Shown here piece after piece: positions 34,976 through 44,904 of a stretch of 64,000 nt of DNA. Both the position numbers and the translations under genes were made by a program. This stretch comes from Actinomycetota bacterium (GTDB lineage: Bacteria; Actinomycetota; Actinomycetes; Propionibacteriales; Propionibacteriaceae), in the NCBI GenBank assembly GCA_020161015.1, contig JAIUOT010000055.1, positions 62,001-126,000 on the forward strand. The letters are read 5' to 3'. The stretch's first letter is position 1; every line of letters starts with the position of its first letter. The notes below the pieces were generated by a model that had not been told where the DNA came from, made no database searches, and worked only from the letters and a program-made list of their open reading frames with translations.

Positions 34976-36997
34976 CTAGATGTCTAGGAACCGGACGTCC
35001 TTGGCGTTGCGCTGGATGAAGCTGCGGCGCTGCTCGACGTCCTCCCCCATCAGGATGGTGAACATCTCGTCGGCGGCAGCCGCGTCCTCCAGCGTCACCT
35101 GCAGGAGCGAGCGCTTGGCCGGGTCCATGGTGGTGTCCCACAGGTCACCCGCGTCCATCTCGCCCAGGCCCTTGTAGCGCTGGATCGGGTTGACGTTCGG
35201 CAGCTTCTTGCCCGCGGCGAAGCCGGCGTCCCGCAGCCGGTCGCGCTCCTCGTCGGAGTAGGCGAGCTCGTGCGGGGCGTTCGACCAGCGCAGCCGGAAC
35301 AACGGCGGCTGGGCGAGGTAGATGTGGCCGGCGTTGATCAGCGGCTTCATGAACCGGAACAGCAGCGTGAGCAGCAGCGTGCGGATGTGGGCGCCGTCGA
35401 CGTCGGCGTCGGCCATCAGCACGATCTTGTGGTAGCGGAGCTTGTCCACGTCGAAGTCGTCCTGGACGCCGGTGCCGAGGGTGTTGAAGATCGCCTCGAC
35501 CTCCTTGTTCTGCAGGATCTTGTCCAGCCGCGCCTTCTCGACGTTCAGGATCTTGCCGCGGATCGGCAGGATCGCCTGGGTCCGCGGGTCGCGTCCGCCC
35601 TTCGCCGAACCGCCGGCGGAGTCGCCCTCGACGATGAACACCTCGCACTCGGCCGGCTCGGTCGAGGAACAGTCGCTCAGCTTGCCGTACTGGCCCTTGT
35701 TCAGCAGGCCCTTGCGGCTGCGGGCCATGTCGCGCGCCTTGCGGGCGGCGAGCCGGGCGGACGCGGCCGCCTGGCTCTTGCGGACGATGTCCTTGCCCTC
35801 GGACGGGTTCTTCTCGAACCAGTCGCCGAGCAGGTCGTTGACGACCTTCTGCACGAAGGAGCGGGCCTCGGTGTTGCCCAGCTTGGTCTTGGTTTGGCCC
35901 TCGAACTGCGGCTCGGACAGCTTCACCGAGATGATCGCGGTCAGTCCCTCACGGATGTCGTCGCCGGAGACGCGGTCCTCGCGCTTCTTGATCATCCCCC
36001 AGGTCTCGCCCCACTTGTTCACCGTGTTGGTGAGCGCCGCGCGGAAGCCCTCCTCGTGGGTGCCGCCCTCGTGGGTGTTGATCGTGTTGGCGAAGGTGTG
36101 GACGCTCTCGTTGAACGACGAGTTCCACTGCATGGCCACCTCGAGGCTCATCCGTTGCTCCTCGGAGATCGCGTCGATCGCGATCACGGAGGAGTGGATG
36201 GTCTCCTTGTTGCCGGTCAGGTACTTCACGTAGTCGATCAGCCCGTCGGCGTACTGGAACGTCTGCTCGCGCAGCCGCGGCTCGACGTCGGAGTCCTCCT
36301 CGTCGGCCTCCTCCACCGCTGCGGAGCGCCGGTCGGCGATGGTGATCTTCAGGCCCTTGTTGAGGAACGCCATCTCGCGGAACCGCGTGGCCAGGGTCTC
36401 GTAGGAGTAGTTCGTGGTCTCGAAGATCGTCGGGCTCGCGAAGAACGTGACCGTGGTGCCGGTCTCCTGGCTCGCCTCGAGCTGCTGGAGCGGCTCGTTC
36501 GGGTCGCCGAGGCTGAAGCTCTGGCGCCAGTGATAGCCGTCGCGCCGGACGTCCACGGTGAGGGAGTCCGACAGCGCGTTCACCACGGAGACGCCCACGC
36601 CGTGCAGGCCGCCGGACACCTTGTAGCCGCCGTCGCCGAACTTGCCGCCGGCGTGGAGCATCGTCAGCGCGACGGTGAGCGCGTAGATCTTCTCCTTCGG
36701 GTGCTCCTTGACCGGGATGCCGCGGCCGTTGTCGGTGACGCGGACGCCACCACCGTCCAGCAACTCGACCAGGATGGCGTCGCAGTAGCCCGCCAATGCT
36801 TCGTCGACCGCGTTGTCGACCACCTCGTAGACCAGGTGGTGCAGGCCGCGCTCGCCGGTGGAGCCGATGTACATGCCCGGCCGCTTGCGGACGGCTTCCA
36901 GGCCCTCGAGGACGGTGATCGCGGAGGCGTCGTAGCTGCCCTCCGCGACGTGGGCCGCCTCTGCTGCGGACATGGCGACGATAGGCTCGTCAGTCAC
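34976..36997 (-). CDS. gyrB: DNA gyrase subunit B
   Basis: A 673-residue ATPase subunit of gyrase. The GHKL ATP site is seen in [25 protein letters not shown] and [15 protein letters not shown]; the TOPRIM part in [19 protein letters not shown] and [16 protein letters not shown]. The start is a GTG at 36997. A -10-like TAGAAT on this strand lies at 37071-37076, which would give a leader of about 65 bases carrying a small hairpin (37027-37049). Confidence 0.98.
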   Translation of the reverse strand: MTDEPIVAMSAAEAAHVAEGSYDASAITVLEGLEAVRKRPGMYIGSTGERGLHHLVYEVVDNAVDEALAGYCDAILVELLDGGGVRVTDNGRGIPVKEHPKEKIYALTVALTMLHAGGKFGDGGYKVSGGLHGVGVSVVNALSDSLTVDVRRDGYHWRQSFSLGDPNEPLQQLEASQETGTTVTFFASPTIFETTNYSYETLATRFREMAFLNKGLKITIADRRSAAVEEADEEDSDVEPRLREQTFQYADGLIDYVKYLTGNKETIHSSVIAIDAISEEQRMSLEVAMQWNSSFNESVHTFANTINTHEGGTHEEGFRAALTNTVNKWGETWGMIKKREDRVSGDDIREGLTAIISVKLSEPQFEGQTKTKLGNTEARSFVQKVVNDLLGDWFEKNPSEGKDIVRKSQAAASARLAARKARDMARSRKGLLNKGQYGKLSDCSSTEPAECEVFIVEGDSAGGSAKGGRDPRTQAILPIRGKILNVEKARLDKILQNKEVEAIFNTLGTGVQDDFDVDKLRYHKIVLMADADVDGAHIRTLLLTLLFRFMKPLINAGHIYLAQPPLFRLRWSNAPHELAYSDEERDRLRDAGFAAGKKLPNVNPIQRYKGLGEMDAGDLWDTTMDPAKRSLLQVTLEDAAAADEMFTILMGEDVEQRRSFIQRNAKDVRFLDI

Positions 36998-37236
36998 TCA
37001 GGTGTTCCCTTTCGGACATGAGAAAGCGCCACCGACTCGAACAGTGGCGGCACTCTCGGATACGCGCGTGATTCTACCTGATCGGCCACAATTTCCCGCG
37101 CACCAACTCCCACCATGTGGTCCTCAGCGGCCCGAATTGGCGTTTCGGAGGCCCTCACGGGGGTTCGTACAGGGGCGGGTACGCATCCGGGGCCCGCAGA
37201 CGGCCAAATCGCCGCTCCGGGAGGGTTCCTCCCGGC

Positions 37237-37749
37237 TCAGGGGACGGCGGGCGGGCCCGACACCTCACCCAGGCGCCTGCCCTCGCCGGTGCCCACGACC
37301 GTGAGCGCGCGCTTCGGCGCCCGTCCCGGCACGATCGCCCACCAGGCAGTCGCCTGCGGGGCGGGACGGGTCGCGCACCAGGCGCCGGGAGTGTGGTCAC
37401 CGAGCCCAGGGAAGGCGTTGGCCAGCGGCGGACGCCGGCCCTCCGGGCCGTACCGGTAGGCCCGGAACTCCCCGACCGTGCCGGACCCCCAGGCGAGCAG
37501 GGTGCGCCGGGGCAGCGCCGCCGTGCACAGCTGGCGAGGCGTGGCGGGAAGGGCGGAGGTCGCCGGGGAGGTGGGACGGGGGTCGCTCGCGGCTGTCGTC
37601 GGCGACGGCGTCCCCCGCGGGACGCCCCCGGCCCACGCTCCACCGGCCGACGGCTCCTGCCCCGCGCCGCCGGTGGTGGCGGGCATGCACCCGCCGGCCG
37701 CCAGGCAGGCGGCCAGCACCACCGGGGTCACCCACAGCCGGATCCGCAT
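37237..37749 (-). CDS. Hypothetical lipoprotein
   Basis: A 170-residue protein with a lipoprotein signal peptide ending in LAAGGC (Cys21), a Pro/Ser/Thr-rich linker and a C-terminal part with two cysteines (QLCTAALPRRTLLAWGSG and GAWCATRP) that could form a disulphide outside the cell. I do not recognise a family. TACCGT at 37756-37761, six bases before the ATG, suggests leaderless transcription. It sits between gyrB and the DUF721 gene, where many relatives have no such gene. Confidence 0.75.
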   Translation of the reverse strand: MRIRLWVTPVVLAACLAAGGCMPATTGGAGQEPSAGGAWAGGVPRGTPSPTTAASDPRPTSPATSALPATPRQLCTAALPRRTLLAWGSGTVGEFRAYRYGPEGRRPPLANAFPGLGDHTPGAWCATRPAPQATAWWAIVPGRAPKRALTVVGTGEGRRLGEVSGPPAVP

Positions 37750-37781
37750 CCCTCGACGGTAGTCGCTCGTCCCCCACCTTG

Positions 37782-37852
37782 CCGAGGGCCAGCCTTCCGT
37801 CCGAGGGCCCGTACCGGGGTGCTGGCCCTCGGCAACAAGGCTGGCCCTCGGC
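37782..37852. repeat. Intergenic inverted/direct repeat element, copy 2
   Basis: The 71-base unit matches 16152-16222 with about nine substitutions and no gaps. CCGAGGGCCAGCCTT (37782-37796) pairs perfectly with AAGGCTGGCCCTCGG (37837-37851), and an inner CCGAGGGC pairs with GCCCTCGG (37825-37832). It lies between the lipoprotein gene and the DUF721 gene. Confidence 0.82.
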
Positions 37853-37896
37853 GGGGTGGGGGGCTCTCCGTCAGGCGTGGACGGGGGTGGAGGGGC

Positions 37897-38391
37897 TCAC
37901 CCGTAGGTGTCGCGGGGGCCGCGGCCCGGGACGGAACGGCGTCCCTTCTTCCAGGTGGGCGCTTCGGGTCCGAGCACGACGACGCGGGTCACCGTGCCCT
38001 GGCCGAGCTGCTCGTTCAGCACCGCGACGAGCTGCGGCGCCATCGTCCGCAGCGAGGTCGCCCACGTCGAGGACTCCGCGCGGACGGTCAGCACGGTGTC
38101 GGCGTACCCCTCGGGGACGGAGTGGGCGGCGTTCACCGGGCCGACCAGGGCCGGCCACCGCGCGAGCAACTGGTGGACGCTGACCTCGCGCGTCCACCCC
38201 TCCTCCGCGATGACCTCCTTGAGCAGGTCGCCCAGCGGCGTCGGGTCGTCCGGCCGCCTGCCCGTGGGCTTCTTCCTGGATGCCGGCTTCGGCGCGGCCC
38301 CGCGCGCGGCGCGGGCGATCCGCCGGGCGACGTCGAGGCCCTGGGGGTCGTGCTCGCCGCCGTCGGGACGGGTGTCGTCCGGGCCGGCCAT
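37897..38391 (-). CDS. DUF721 (DciA-like) protein
   Basis: A 164-residue protein of the DUF721 family. The domain is in the middle (TPLGDLLKEVIAEEGW, then HQLLARWPALVGPVNAAHSVPEGYADTVLTVRAESSTWATSLR). Some members (DciA) help load the replicative helicase; the family also stands next to recF in actinobacteria. Its ATG overlaps the recF stop codon by one base (TGATG), so the two are coupled. Confidence 0.9.
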   Translation of the reverse strand: MAGPDDTRPDGGEHDPQGLDVARRIARAARGAAPKPASRKKPTGRRPDDPTPLGDLLKEVIAEEGWTREVSVHQLLARWPALVGPVNAAHSVPEGYADTVLTVRAESSTWATSLRTMAPQLVAVLNEQLGQGTVTRVVVLGPEAPTWKKGRRSVPGRGPRDTYG

Positions 38392-39602
38392 CAGTGCGCG
38401 GCCGTGACGTCGCCGCCGTCCGGCGGGACGGGCGGGGTGTCGGCGTCGAGGAGGACCACGGAGGAAGCCTGCACCGCGAACCGGCGACCCGCCAGCCTCG
38501 CCGGCACATCGGCTGCCACGGCAGCGGTGATCAGCACCTGCTCGGCGTCGGCGACCATGTCGGCGAGGCGGTCGCGTCTGGTCTCGTCGAGCTCTGCGAA
38601 CACGTCGTCGAGCACGAGGACGGGCTCGATCCCGTCCGCCCGCAGCAGGTGGAAGGACGCCAGGCGCAGCGCCAGAGCACTCGACCACGACTCGCCGTGG
38701 GACGCGTAGCCCTTCGTCGGGAGGTCACCGAGGGTCAGCGTCACGTCGTCGCGGTGCGGGCCGACCAGGCACAGCCCGCGGGCGATCTCCTCGCCCCGCC
38801 GTTCCCTCATGGCCGCCAGGAGCTGCCCGACCACGTCCGGCACGGCCGCGTCCCCCGACTCCACCCGCTCCACGAGCGCGTCGGGGACGGCGGAGGAGCG
38901 GTAGGCCGCCCCGGCCACGTTGTTGGTCGGGGCGATCCCGGCGTAGGCGTCCACGAGGTGTGGACGCAGCTGCGCGAGCGTGGTGAGCCGGGCGGCGACG
39001 ATCTCGGCACCGAAGGCGGCCAGCTGGCCGTCCCACACCTCGAGGGTGGCCGCGACGTCGTCGGTCACCGCGCGCGGGCCGCGCCCGGACAGTGACTTCA
39101 GCAGGGTCGAACGCTGCTTGAGCACCCGGTCGTAGTCGGCGCGAACGCCGGCCAGCCGCGGCCAGCGCGCCACCAGCAGGTCGTCGAGGAAGCGGCGCCG
39201 CTCGCTCGGGTCGCCCTTCACGATCGCGAGGTCCTCGGGCGAGAACAGCACGACCCGCAGCGCGCCGAGCAGGTCGCGCGGCCGCCGCAGCGGCGAGCGG
39301 TTGAGCGCAGCCTTGTTCGCGCGTCCGGGGATGATCTCGATCTCCAGCAGCAGGCTCCGGGCGTCGTCCAGGCCGGCCTGCACCCGCGCCCGCACCAGCG
39401 CCCGCGGCGCCCCGGCCCGCACCAGTGGCGCCTCTGCGGCGACGCGGTGCGACCCGAGCGTGGCCAGGAACTCGACGGCCTCGACCAGGTTGGTCTTGCC
39501 CTGGCCGTTGGCGCCGGTGAACACGGTGACGCCGGCCTCCAGCGGCACCTCCGCCAGCGGGTAGGAGCGGAAGTCGGCCAGGCTCAGGTGCGTGACGAAC
39601 AT
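38391..39602 (-). CDS. recF: DNA replication and repair protein RecF
   Basis: A 403-residue SMC-like ATPase that loads RecA at gaps. The Walker A is GANGQGKTN near residue 30, the signature-like region precedes LRLASFHLL and the Walker B is [17 protein letters not shown]. The N-terminus [14 protein letters not shown] is typical. The usual position after dnaN supports the assignment. Confidence 0.97.
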   Translation of the reverse strand: MFVTHLSLADFRSYPLAEVPLEAGVTVFTGANGQGKTNLVEAVEFLATLGSHRVAAEAPLVRAGAPRALVRARVQAGLDDARSLLLEIEIIPGRANKAALNRSPLRRPRDLLGALRVVLFSPEDLAIVKGDPSERRRFLDDLLVARWPRLAGVRADYDRVLKQRSTLLKSLSGRGPRAVTDDVAATLEVWDGQLAAFGAEIVAARLTTLAQLRPHLVDAYAGIAPTNNVAGAAYRSSAVPDALVERVESGDAAVPDVVGQLLAAMRERRGEEIARGLCLVGPHRDDVTLTLGDLPTKGYASHGESWSSALALRLASFHLLRADGIEPVLVLDDVFAELDETRRDRLADMVADAEQVLITAAVAADVPARLAGRRFAVQASSVVLLDADTPPVPPDGGDVTAAH

Positions 39603-39678
39603 GGTCAGGCCCGGGGCGGCGTGGCCGGCCCCGCGCCGGCGCTGCTCGGCCGGCGGGGGTCGGACGCGACGTCGGATC

Positions 39679-40836
39679 TCACGCAGGCAGGCGCATCAGC
39701 ATGATGACGTGCTTGTAGTCGGCCAGCGGCTCCCCGTCCAGCTCGTTGAGGCCCGTGAGCAGGCAGGGCTTGCCCGGCTGGGTGAACGAGAACTGCACGT
39801 AGGGGGCGTCGAGGGCCGCGAGCGCGTCGGACAGGTAGTGCGGGTTGAAGCCGGCGGCACTCATCCCGGAGTCACCGGCGGGCTGCTCGACGATGGCCTC
39901 CAGCGCCTCGACGGCCTGGGCCTGGTCGCCGGTCGCGGCCTCGAGGGTGATCGAGCCGTCACCGATGAGCATGCGCAGCGAGGTGTTGCGCTCGGCGACG
40001 AGGCCGACGCGCTTCACCGCGGCGATCACCTCTGCGGTGTTGGCGCGGACGCTGACGCTCGCCTGCACGTTCATCAGGTGGCGCACCTTCGGGAACTCGC
40101 CGTCCAGCAGGCGCGTGGTGATCTGGCGGACGCCGGCCGCGCCGGTGCCCTCGAAGCCGATCAGGCCGTCACCCGTGGCCGCCGATGACAGGCTCAGGGT
40201 CACCTGCTCGCCGGCGGTCATGCTCTTCGCGGTCTCGGCCAGCACGCGCGCCGGCACCAGGGCCGCGCCCTCCCCCCGGCTGCGCGGCGCCCAGTCGAGC
40301 TCCTTCAGGGCCATGCGGTAGCGGTCGGTGGCCAGCAGCGAGAGGGTCTCGCCCTCGATCTCCATGCGCACGCCGGTGAAGACGGGGAGCAGCTCGTCGC
40401 GTCCGGCCGCGACGACGACCTGGCCGACCGCCTTCGCGAACTCCTCGCTGGGGATCGTGCCGGTGGCCTCGGGCATCTCCGGCAGCGCCGGGTAGTCGGC
40501 CACCGGGAGCGTCTGCAGGGTGAAGCGCGCGGTGCCGCAGACCAGCTCCATGCGGGTCTCGTCCGCGGAGATGTCCACCGGCTTGTTCGGCAGCGAACGG
40601 GCGATGTCGGCCAGCAGGCGTCCCGAGACCAGGGCGACGCCCTCGTCCGCGACCTCGGCCTTCACCGTGATCTGGGCGGAGGTCTCGTAGTCGAAACTGC
40701 TCATCACGACCTGGTTGCCGGACGCCTTCACCAGCAGGCCGGCCAGGATCGGGACGCTCGGACGGGTGGGCAGGCTGCGGGCTGCCCACTGCACTGCTTC
40801 GGCCAGGACGTCGCGGTCGAGACGGATCTTCACCAT
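39679..40836 (-). CDS. dnaN: DNA polymerase III sliding clamp (beta subunit)
   Basis: A 385-residue ring-forming clamp that tethers the polymerase to DNA. It shows the beta-clamp start [35 protein letters not shown], and the C-terminal [18 protein letters not shown] and final [10 protein letters not shown] that form the partner-binding cleft. It lies beside the oriC interval, upstream of recF. Confidence 0.97.
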   Translation of the reverse strand: MVKIRLDRDVLAEAVQWAARSLPTRPSVPILAGLLVKASGNQVVMSSFDYETSAQITVKAEVADEGVALVSGRLLADIARSLPNKPVDISADETRMELVCGTARFTLQTLPVADYPALPEMPEATGTIPSEEFAKAVGQVVVAAGRDELLPVFTGVRMEIEGETLSLLATDRYRMALKELDWAPRSRGEGAALVPARVLAETAKSMTAGEQVTLSLSSAATGDGLIGFEGTGAAGVRQITTRLLDGEFPKVRHLMNVQASVSVRANTAEVIAAVKRVGLVAERNTSLRMLIGDGSITLEAATGDQAQAVEALEAIVEQPAGDSGMSAAGFNPHYLSDALAALDAPYVQFSFTQPGKPCLLTGLNELDGEPLADYKHVIMLMRLPA

Positions 40837-41259
40837 TGCTCCCTAGAACTCACACGCGTGGTCGGTTGATCATATCGGCGCGCACCCCCCAGAACTGAGA
40901 AGGCTGCGTTTCCCCAGCATGTGCACGGCGTGACTTTGAAGTTCATGGGAGATCTTTCAATTCGTAGGGGTCATAGCGCCTGTGGATCCCGTGGACAACC
41001 GGCGTCACCCCTGCCCGGACGGCGTGTCGGCTGTGGACGGCCGCTGTGCACAACCCGGAATCACACGGGGAGGATTTGCGGACGACGCTGAGGGCCGGCT
41101 GAGTACTTCACAGCCGCGGGCGGTTATCCCCCGGGTTATCCACAGCGGTGCACAGTGTCCCCCGCACGGGGGACATCACCGGCAGGGGCTGAGGCGGACG
41201 TGGGCCGGGCAGGGCGACAGGGCCGGTCGACGGCAGGCGGACGGGACCGGGCGACGGCC
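40837..41259. other. Origin of replication (oriC) between dnaN and dnaA
   Basis: This gene-free interval of 423 bases has DnaA-box-like sites: TTATCCACA (perfect, 41136-41144), TTGTGCACA (minus, 41045-41053), TTGTCCACG (minus, 40990-40998), CCGTCCACA (minus, 41032-41040) and GGATCCACA (minus, 40981-40989). The stretch 40929-40978 is clearly richer in A/T than the surroundings and may be the unwinding element. dnaN and dnaA both point left while rpmH onward point right. Confidence 0.85.
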
Positions 41260-42660
41260 TCAGCGCAGCGGGGACTGCTTGATGCGGTTGGTGAGTTCGG
41301 TGATCTGGTTGAACACGCTGCGACGCTCGCGCAGGAGCTGGCGGATCTTCCGGTCGGCGTGCATCACCGTGGTGTGGTCACGGCCGCCGAACAGCTGGCC
41401 GATCTTCGGCAGTGACAGGTCGGTGAGCTCGCGGCACAGGTACATGGCGATCTGGCGGGCAGTCACCAGCACGTGCGTGCGGCTCTGCCCGCAGAGGTCC
41501 TCGACGGTGATCCCGAAGTAGTCCGCCACGTGGGTCATGATCGCGGTGGACGAGATCTGGGTCTCGGCGCCCTCCGGGATCAGGTCCCGCAGGACGACCT
41601 CGGCCAGCGCCAGGTCGACCTCCTGCCGGTTGAGGCTGGCAAAGGCGGTCACCCGGATCAGCGCACCCTCGAGCTCGCGGATGTTGGTCTGGATCTTGCT
41701 GGCGATGAACTCGAGCACGTCCGGCCCGGCGGTGAGGCGCTCGGCGGCGGCCTTCTTGCGCAGGATCGCGATGCGCGTCTCCAGGTCCGGCGGCTGGATG
41801 TCGGTCATCAGGCCCCACTCGAACCGGCTGCGCAGTCGCGGCTCCAAGGCCTCCAGGCCCTTGGGCGGCCGGTCGGAGGTGAGCACGATCTGCTTCTGCG
41901 CGGTGTGCAGCGTGTTGAAGGTGTGGAAGAACTCCTCCTGGGTCTGGATCTTGCCCTCGAGGAACTGGATGTCGTCGATCAGCAGGACGTCGACGTCGCG
42001 GTACTGCCGGCGGAAGTCCGCCGTCCGGTTGTCGGAGACCGCGTTGATGAAGTCGTTGGTGAGCTCCTCGGTGGAGACGTACTTCACGCGCACCCGGTCG
42101 TAGTAGTTGCGGATGTAGTGGCCGACGGCGTGCAGCAGGTGGGTCTTCCCCAGCCCCGAGTCGCCGTAGATCATCAGCGGGTTGTACGCCTTGCCGGGCG
42201 CCTCGGCCACGGCCACGGCCGCCGCGTGCGCGAAGCGGTTGGAGTTGCCGATGACGAAGGTCTCGAACGAGTACTTGGGGTTGAGGCGGTCGCCGTTCAC
42301 GCGTCCGCCGTTGGGACGCGAGCTCGCCGGCGGTGGGGGCTCGGGAGCGGCCTGCGGCACGGGGAGGACGGGCTCGCCGTCACCGATCGAGGGATCCACG
42401 TCGATGGCGAGGCGGATGGGGCGGGAGAAGTACTCCGAGAATTGCTGCTCGATGGCCGGACGCAGGCGGGACTCGACGCGGTCCCTGGTGAAGTCGTTCG
42501 CGACGGAGAGGATCACCAGCGAGTCGTGGATCGTCACCGGACGCATGCCCTGCAGCCAGCCCCGGGTCACCGGGTCGGACGACTCCCACACGTGGGCCCA
42601 GGCAGCCTCCAGCTGCGCGGCCGCGACGGGCTCGGTGGGGGGTGGGGGTGGTTGCGTCAT
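41260..42660 (-). CDS. dnaA: Chromosomal replication initiator protein DnaA
   Basis: A 466-residue AAA+ initiator that binds DnaA boxes and opens the origin. Domain I is followed by a Pro-rich linker (about residues 90-120), the AAA+ domain with [10 protein letters not shown] (Walker A) and [12 protein letters not shown] (Walker B), and the DNA-binding domain IV ending [23 protein letters not shown]. DnaA boxes also lie upstream of its start (42700-42719), which fits autoregulation. Confidence 0.98.
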   Translation of the reverse strand: MTQPPPPPTEPVAAAQLEAAWAHVWESSDPVTRGWLQGMRPVTIHDSLVILSVANDFTRDRVESRLRPAIEQQFSEYFSRPIRLAIDVDPSIGDGEPVLPVPQAAPEPPPPASSRPNGGRVNGDRLNPKYSFETFVIGNSNRFAHAAAVAVAEAPGKAYNPLMIYGDSGLGKTHLLHAVGHYIRNYYDRVRVKYVSTEELTNDFINAVSDNRTADFRRQYRDVDVLLIDDIQFLEGKIQTQEEFFHTFNTLHTAQKQIVLTSDRPPKGLEALEPRLRSRFEWGLMTDIQPPDLETRIAILRKKAAAERLTAGPDVLEFIASKIQTNIRELEGALIRVTAFASLNRQEVDLALAEVVLRDLIPEGAETQISSTAIMTHVADYFGITVEDLCGQSRTHVLVTARQIAMYLCRELTDLSLPKIGQLFGGRDHTTVMHADRKIRQLLRERRSVFNQITELTNRIKQSPLR

Positions 42661-42779
42661 GGGTCCTGCTTCGGCTCCTCACTACCTGCCCCAGCCAGGT
42701 TTCCACACTGTTGTCCACAGACTGTGCATCATGGTTGCACGGATCGCGGGACGACGGACGTCCCGGGGTGGCCTAGAGC

Positions 42780-42808
42780 AACCTAGCGAGGTCTGGCGGG
42801 CCGCGCAA
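42780..42808 (-). promoter_or_regulatory. dnaA promoter candidate
   Basis: Read leftward: TTGCGC (42808-42803), a 17-base spacer, TAGGTT (42785-42780). The -35 lies inside the palindrome at 42804-42818. The DnaA boxes at 42700-42719 are in the leader, between this promoter and the start codon. Confidence 0.6.
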
Positions 42809-42876
42809 ACGGTTTGCGAAGAAGATCATGCCAGCACGGCGTGTCGGCTCGACGTGTGTACCGCGAAGTGTCTGGT

Positions 42877-42906
42877 TTGCCGGGGGTCGTCGCTGCCGCG
42901 TAGAGT
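42877..42906 (+). promoter_or_regulatory. rpmH promoter candidate
   Basis: TTGCCG (42877-42882), an 18-base spacer and TAGAGT (42901-42906), about 72 bases before the rpmH start. Confidence 0.5.
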
Positions 42907-42984
42907 TGGGCAGTCGCTGTCGCGACATCCGTGCGTCCAGGTGGGCGCATCTGATCCGATAAAGACGAACTTGGGAGCATTCGC

Positions 42985-43122
42985 GTGAGCAAGCGCACTT
43001 TCCAGCCGAGCAACCGGCGTCGCAGCCGCACCCATGGCTTCCGTACCCGCATGCGCACCCGCGCCGGGCGCGCGATCATCTCGGCCCGTCGCCGTCAGGG
43101 CCGCGTCCGCCTGGCCGGCTGA
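42985..43122 (+). CDS. rpmH: 50S ribosomal protein L34
   Basis: A 45-residue basic ribosomal protein. It begins with the invariant [11 protein letters not shown] and contains [20 protein letters not shown], both typical of L34. It starts at a GTG with GGGAG about ten bases upstream. It heads the operon rpmH-rnpA-yidD-yidC-jag-rsmG. Confidence 0.97.
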   Translation: MSKRTFQPSNRRRSRTHGFRTRMRTRAGRAIISARRRQGRVRLAG

Positions 43123-43133
43123 GCCGGCACGAG

Positions 43134-43487
43134 GTGCTGCCCGCCCGGTCGCGGTTGCGTAACCCTGGGGACTTCCGCGACACGTTGCGCCAGGGCGTCC
43201 GTTGCGGACGCGCCACCCTGGTGGTGCACGCGCGCCGGTCGCCGGTGGCGGACGGGGCCGGTGCCGTGTCGCGGGCAGGCTTCATCGTCTCCAAGGCCGT
43301 CGGCAACGCCGTCCGCCGCAACCGCGTGAAGCGCCGCCTGCGGCACGCCGCAGCCGCGGCCCTCCCGTCCGCCCCGTTCGGGGTGGACGTCGTCGTCCGG
43401 GCGCTGCCACCGTCGGCCGTCGCGGACGACCTGGCCGGCGAGTTCCGGCTCGCCTTCGCCACCTGCCTCGATCGGCTGGCGGCATGA
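43134..43487 (+). CDS. rnpA: Ribonuclease P protein component
   Basis: A 117-residue basic protein that helps the RNase P RNA mature the 5' end of tRNAs. The RNA-binding block GFIVSKAVGNAVRRNRVKRRLRH is diagnostic. The GTG at 43134 (reading VLPARSRLR) fits the family start. It lies 11 bases after rpmH and overlaps yidD (ATGA). Confidence 0.93.
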   Translation: MLPARSRLRNPGDFRDTLRQGVRCGRATLVVHARRSPVADGAGAVSRAGFIVSKAVGNAVRRNRVKRRLRHAAAAALPSAPFGVDVVVRALPPSAVADDLAGEFRLAFATCLDRLAA

Positions 43488-43795
43488 AGTACCTCCTGAT
43501 CGGACTGCTGAAGGCCTATCGCGCGGTGATCAGCCCGCTGTACGGCAATGTGTGCAAGTACTACCCGACCTGCTCCGCGTACGCGCTGGAGGCGGTGACC
43601 GTCCACGGTGCCGTGAAGGGCACCTGGCTCGCGACCCGCCGGCTCGCCAGCTGCCACCCGTGGAGCCTGGGCGGGTACGACCCGGTGCCCGGTACCCCGG
43701 CCGCTGAAGACTGGGCTGCCGAACAGGCCGCCAGAACCACTCCGGCCTCCCCGGCCGCTGACCGGGCGCACTCGTGTGCCCACGAGGTGAACTGA
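43484..43795 (+). CDS. yidD: Membrane protein insertion efficiency factor YidD
   Basis: A 103-residue protein with the YidD core (LLKAYRAVISPLYGNVCKYYPTCSAYALEAV, then HPWSLGGYDPVP), including conserved cysteines in CKYYPTCS. It helps insert membrane proteins with YidC. A longer polar C-terminal tail than usual follows. It overlaps rnpA by four bases and ends one base before yidC. Confidence 0.93.
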   Translation: MKYLLIGLLKAYRAVISPLYGNVCKYYPTCSAYALEAVTVHGAVKGTWLATRRLASCHPWSLGGYDPVPGTPAAEDWAAEQAARTTPASPAADRAHSCAHEVN

Positions 43796-43796
43796 C

Positions 43797-44885
43797 GTGA
43801 CTACCCTCCTGCTCCTCCCGCTGAACCTGTGGGACGACTTCCTGGGCATGCTCGGCGCGATGATGACGCCGCTGTATTGGGCGGTGTCCGGCATCCTGGT
43901 CGGCTTCCACAGCCTGCTGACGATGTTCGGCATGGACCCCGACTGGGGCGGCACCTGGGCGGCGTCCATCGTGCTGCTGACCATGGCCATCCGGACGGCG
44001 CTGATCCCGCTGTTCGTGCGCCAGATCAACTCCGCGCGCAACATGCAGCTCATCCAGCCGAAGGTCAAGGAGCTCAACGACAAGTACGGCCACGACCGCG
44101 AGCGCCTCGGCCGCGAGACGATGCAGCTGTACAAGGACGAGGGCGTGAACCCGATGGCGTCCTGCCTGCCGCTGCTGCTCCAGATGCCGATCTTCCTCGC
44201 GCTCTTCTACGTGCTCAACAGCGTGTCCCATGGCACGCCGCTGGGCTACTTCTTCGAGCAGAACCCCGCGTTGGCCGCGTCCCTGCAGAACGCGACGGTG
44301 TTCGGCGCGAAGATCTCCTCGACCTTCATGCCGATGACCAGCTTCGGGCCGACCCAGATCGTGGCGCTCACCCTGATCATCCTGATGACGGGCGTGCTGT
44401 TCATCACCCAGCTCCAGCTGATGCGCAAGAACATGCCGCCGGAGGCGCTGACCGGGCAGATGGCGCAGCAGCAGAAGATGATGCTGTACCTGTTCCCGGC
44501 GATCTACGCGATCGGCGGCGTGAGCATCCCGATCGGCGTGCTGATTTACTGGCTGACGACCAACCTGTGGACGATGGGCCAGCAGTACATCCTGATCCAC
44601 AACAACCCTGCTCCCGGCACCCCGGCGTACGTCGACTGGGAGGAGCGCATGCGCGCCAGGGGCAAGGATCCCGATGCCATCGCGGCCAAGCGCCGAGGCA
44701 CCTCCCGCAAGGCCCCGGCGCAGGCCTACGACCCGACGAAGGTGGCCCGCCAGGGCCGTGGCGCCGCCGGCGCCGACGCGCCCGTCGCGACCGATGGCGC
44801 CGCCGGAGACGGCTCGTCGGTGCAGCGGCAGGTCATCCAGCGGCAGCAGCCGAAGAAGAACAGCCGCGCCGCCCGCAAGCAGTAG
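43797..44885 (+). CDS. yidC: Membrane protein insertase YidC
   Basis: A 362-residue insertase of the YidC/Oxa1 family. It has five hydrophobic helices, the conserved basic groove near TAASIVLLTMAIRTALIPLFVRQI, the cytoplasmic loop with PKVKELNDKYGHDRERLG and the final helix region IGVLIYWLTTNLWTMGQQ. A basic, Gln-rich tail (QRQVIQRQQPKKNSR) can contact ribosomes. The start is a GTG directly after yidD. Confidence 0.95.
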   Translation: MTTLLLLPLNLWDDFLGMLGAMMTPLYWAVSGILVGFHSLLTMFGMDPDWGGTWAASIVLLTMAIRTALIPLFVRQINSARNMQLIQPKVKELNDKYGHDRERLGRETMQLYKDEGVNPMASCLPLLLQMPIFLALFYVLNSVSHGTPLGYFFEQNPALAASLQNATVFGAKISSTFMPMTSFGPTQIVALTLIILMTGVLFITQLQLMRKNMPPEALTGQMAQQQKMMLYLFPAIYAIGGVSIPIGVLIYWLTTNLWTMGQQYILIHNNPAPGTPAYVDWEERMRARGKDPDAIAAKRRGTSRKAPAQAYDPTKVARQGRGAAGADAPVATDGAAGDGSSVQRQVIQRQQPKKNSRAARKQ

Positions 44886-44904
44886 CAACAAGGAGTACGA
44901 CAAC

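Larger units (their letters stand above)
42661..42984. other. dnaA-rpmH divergent intergenic region
   Basis: A 324-base gene-free interval holding the dnaA promoter, the rpmH promoter, a perfect DnaA box TTGTCCACA (42711-42719), a weaker TTTCCACAC (42700-42708) and a perfect palindrome with single-base centre, CGCAAACGGTTTGCG (42804-42818), over the dnaA -35. I see no small gene in it. Confidence 0.75.
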
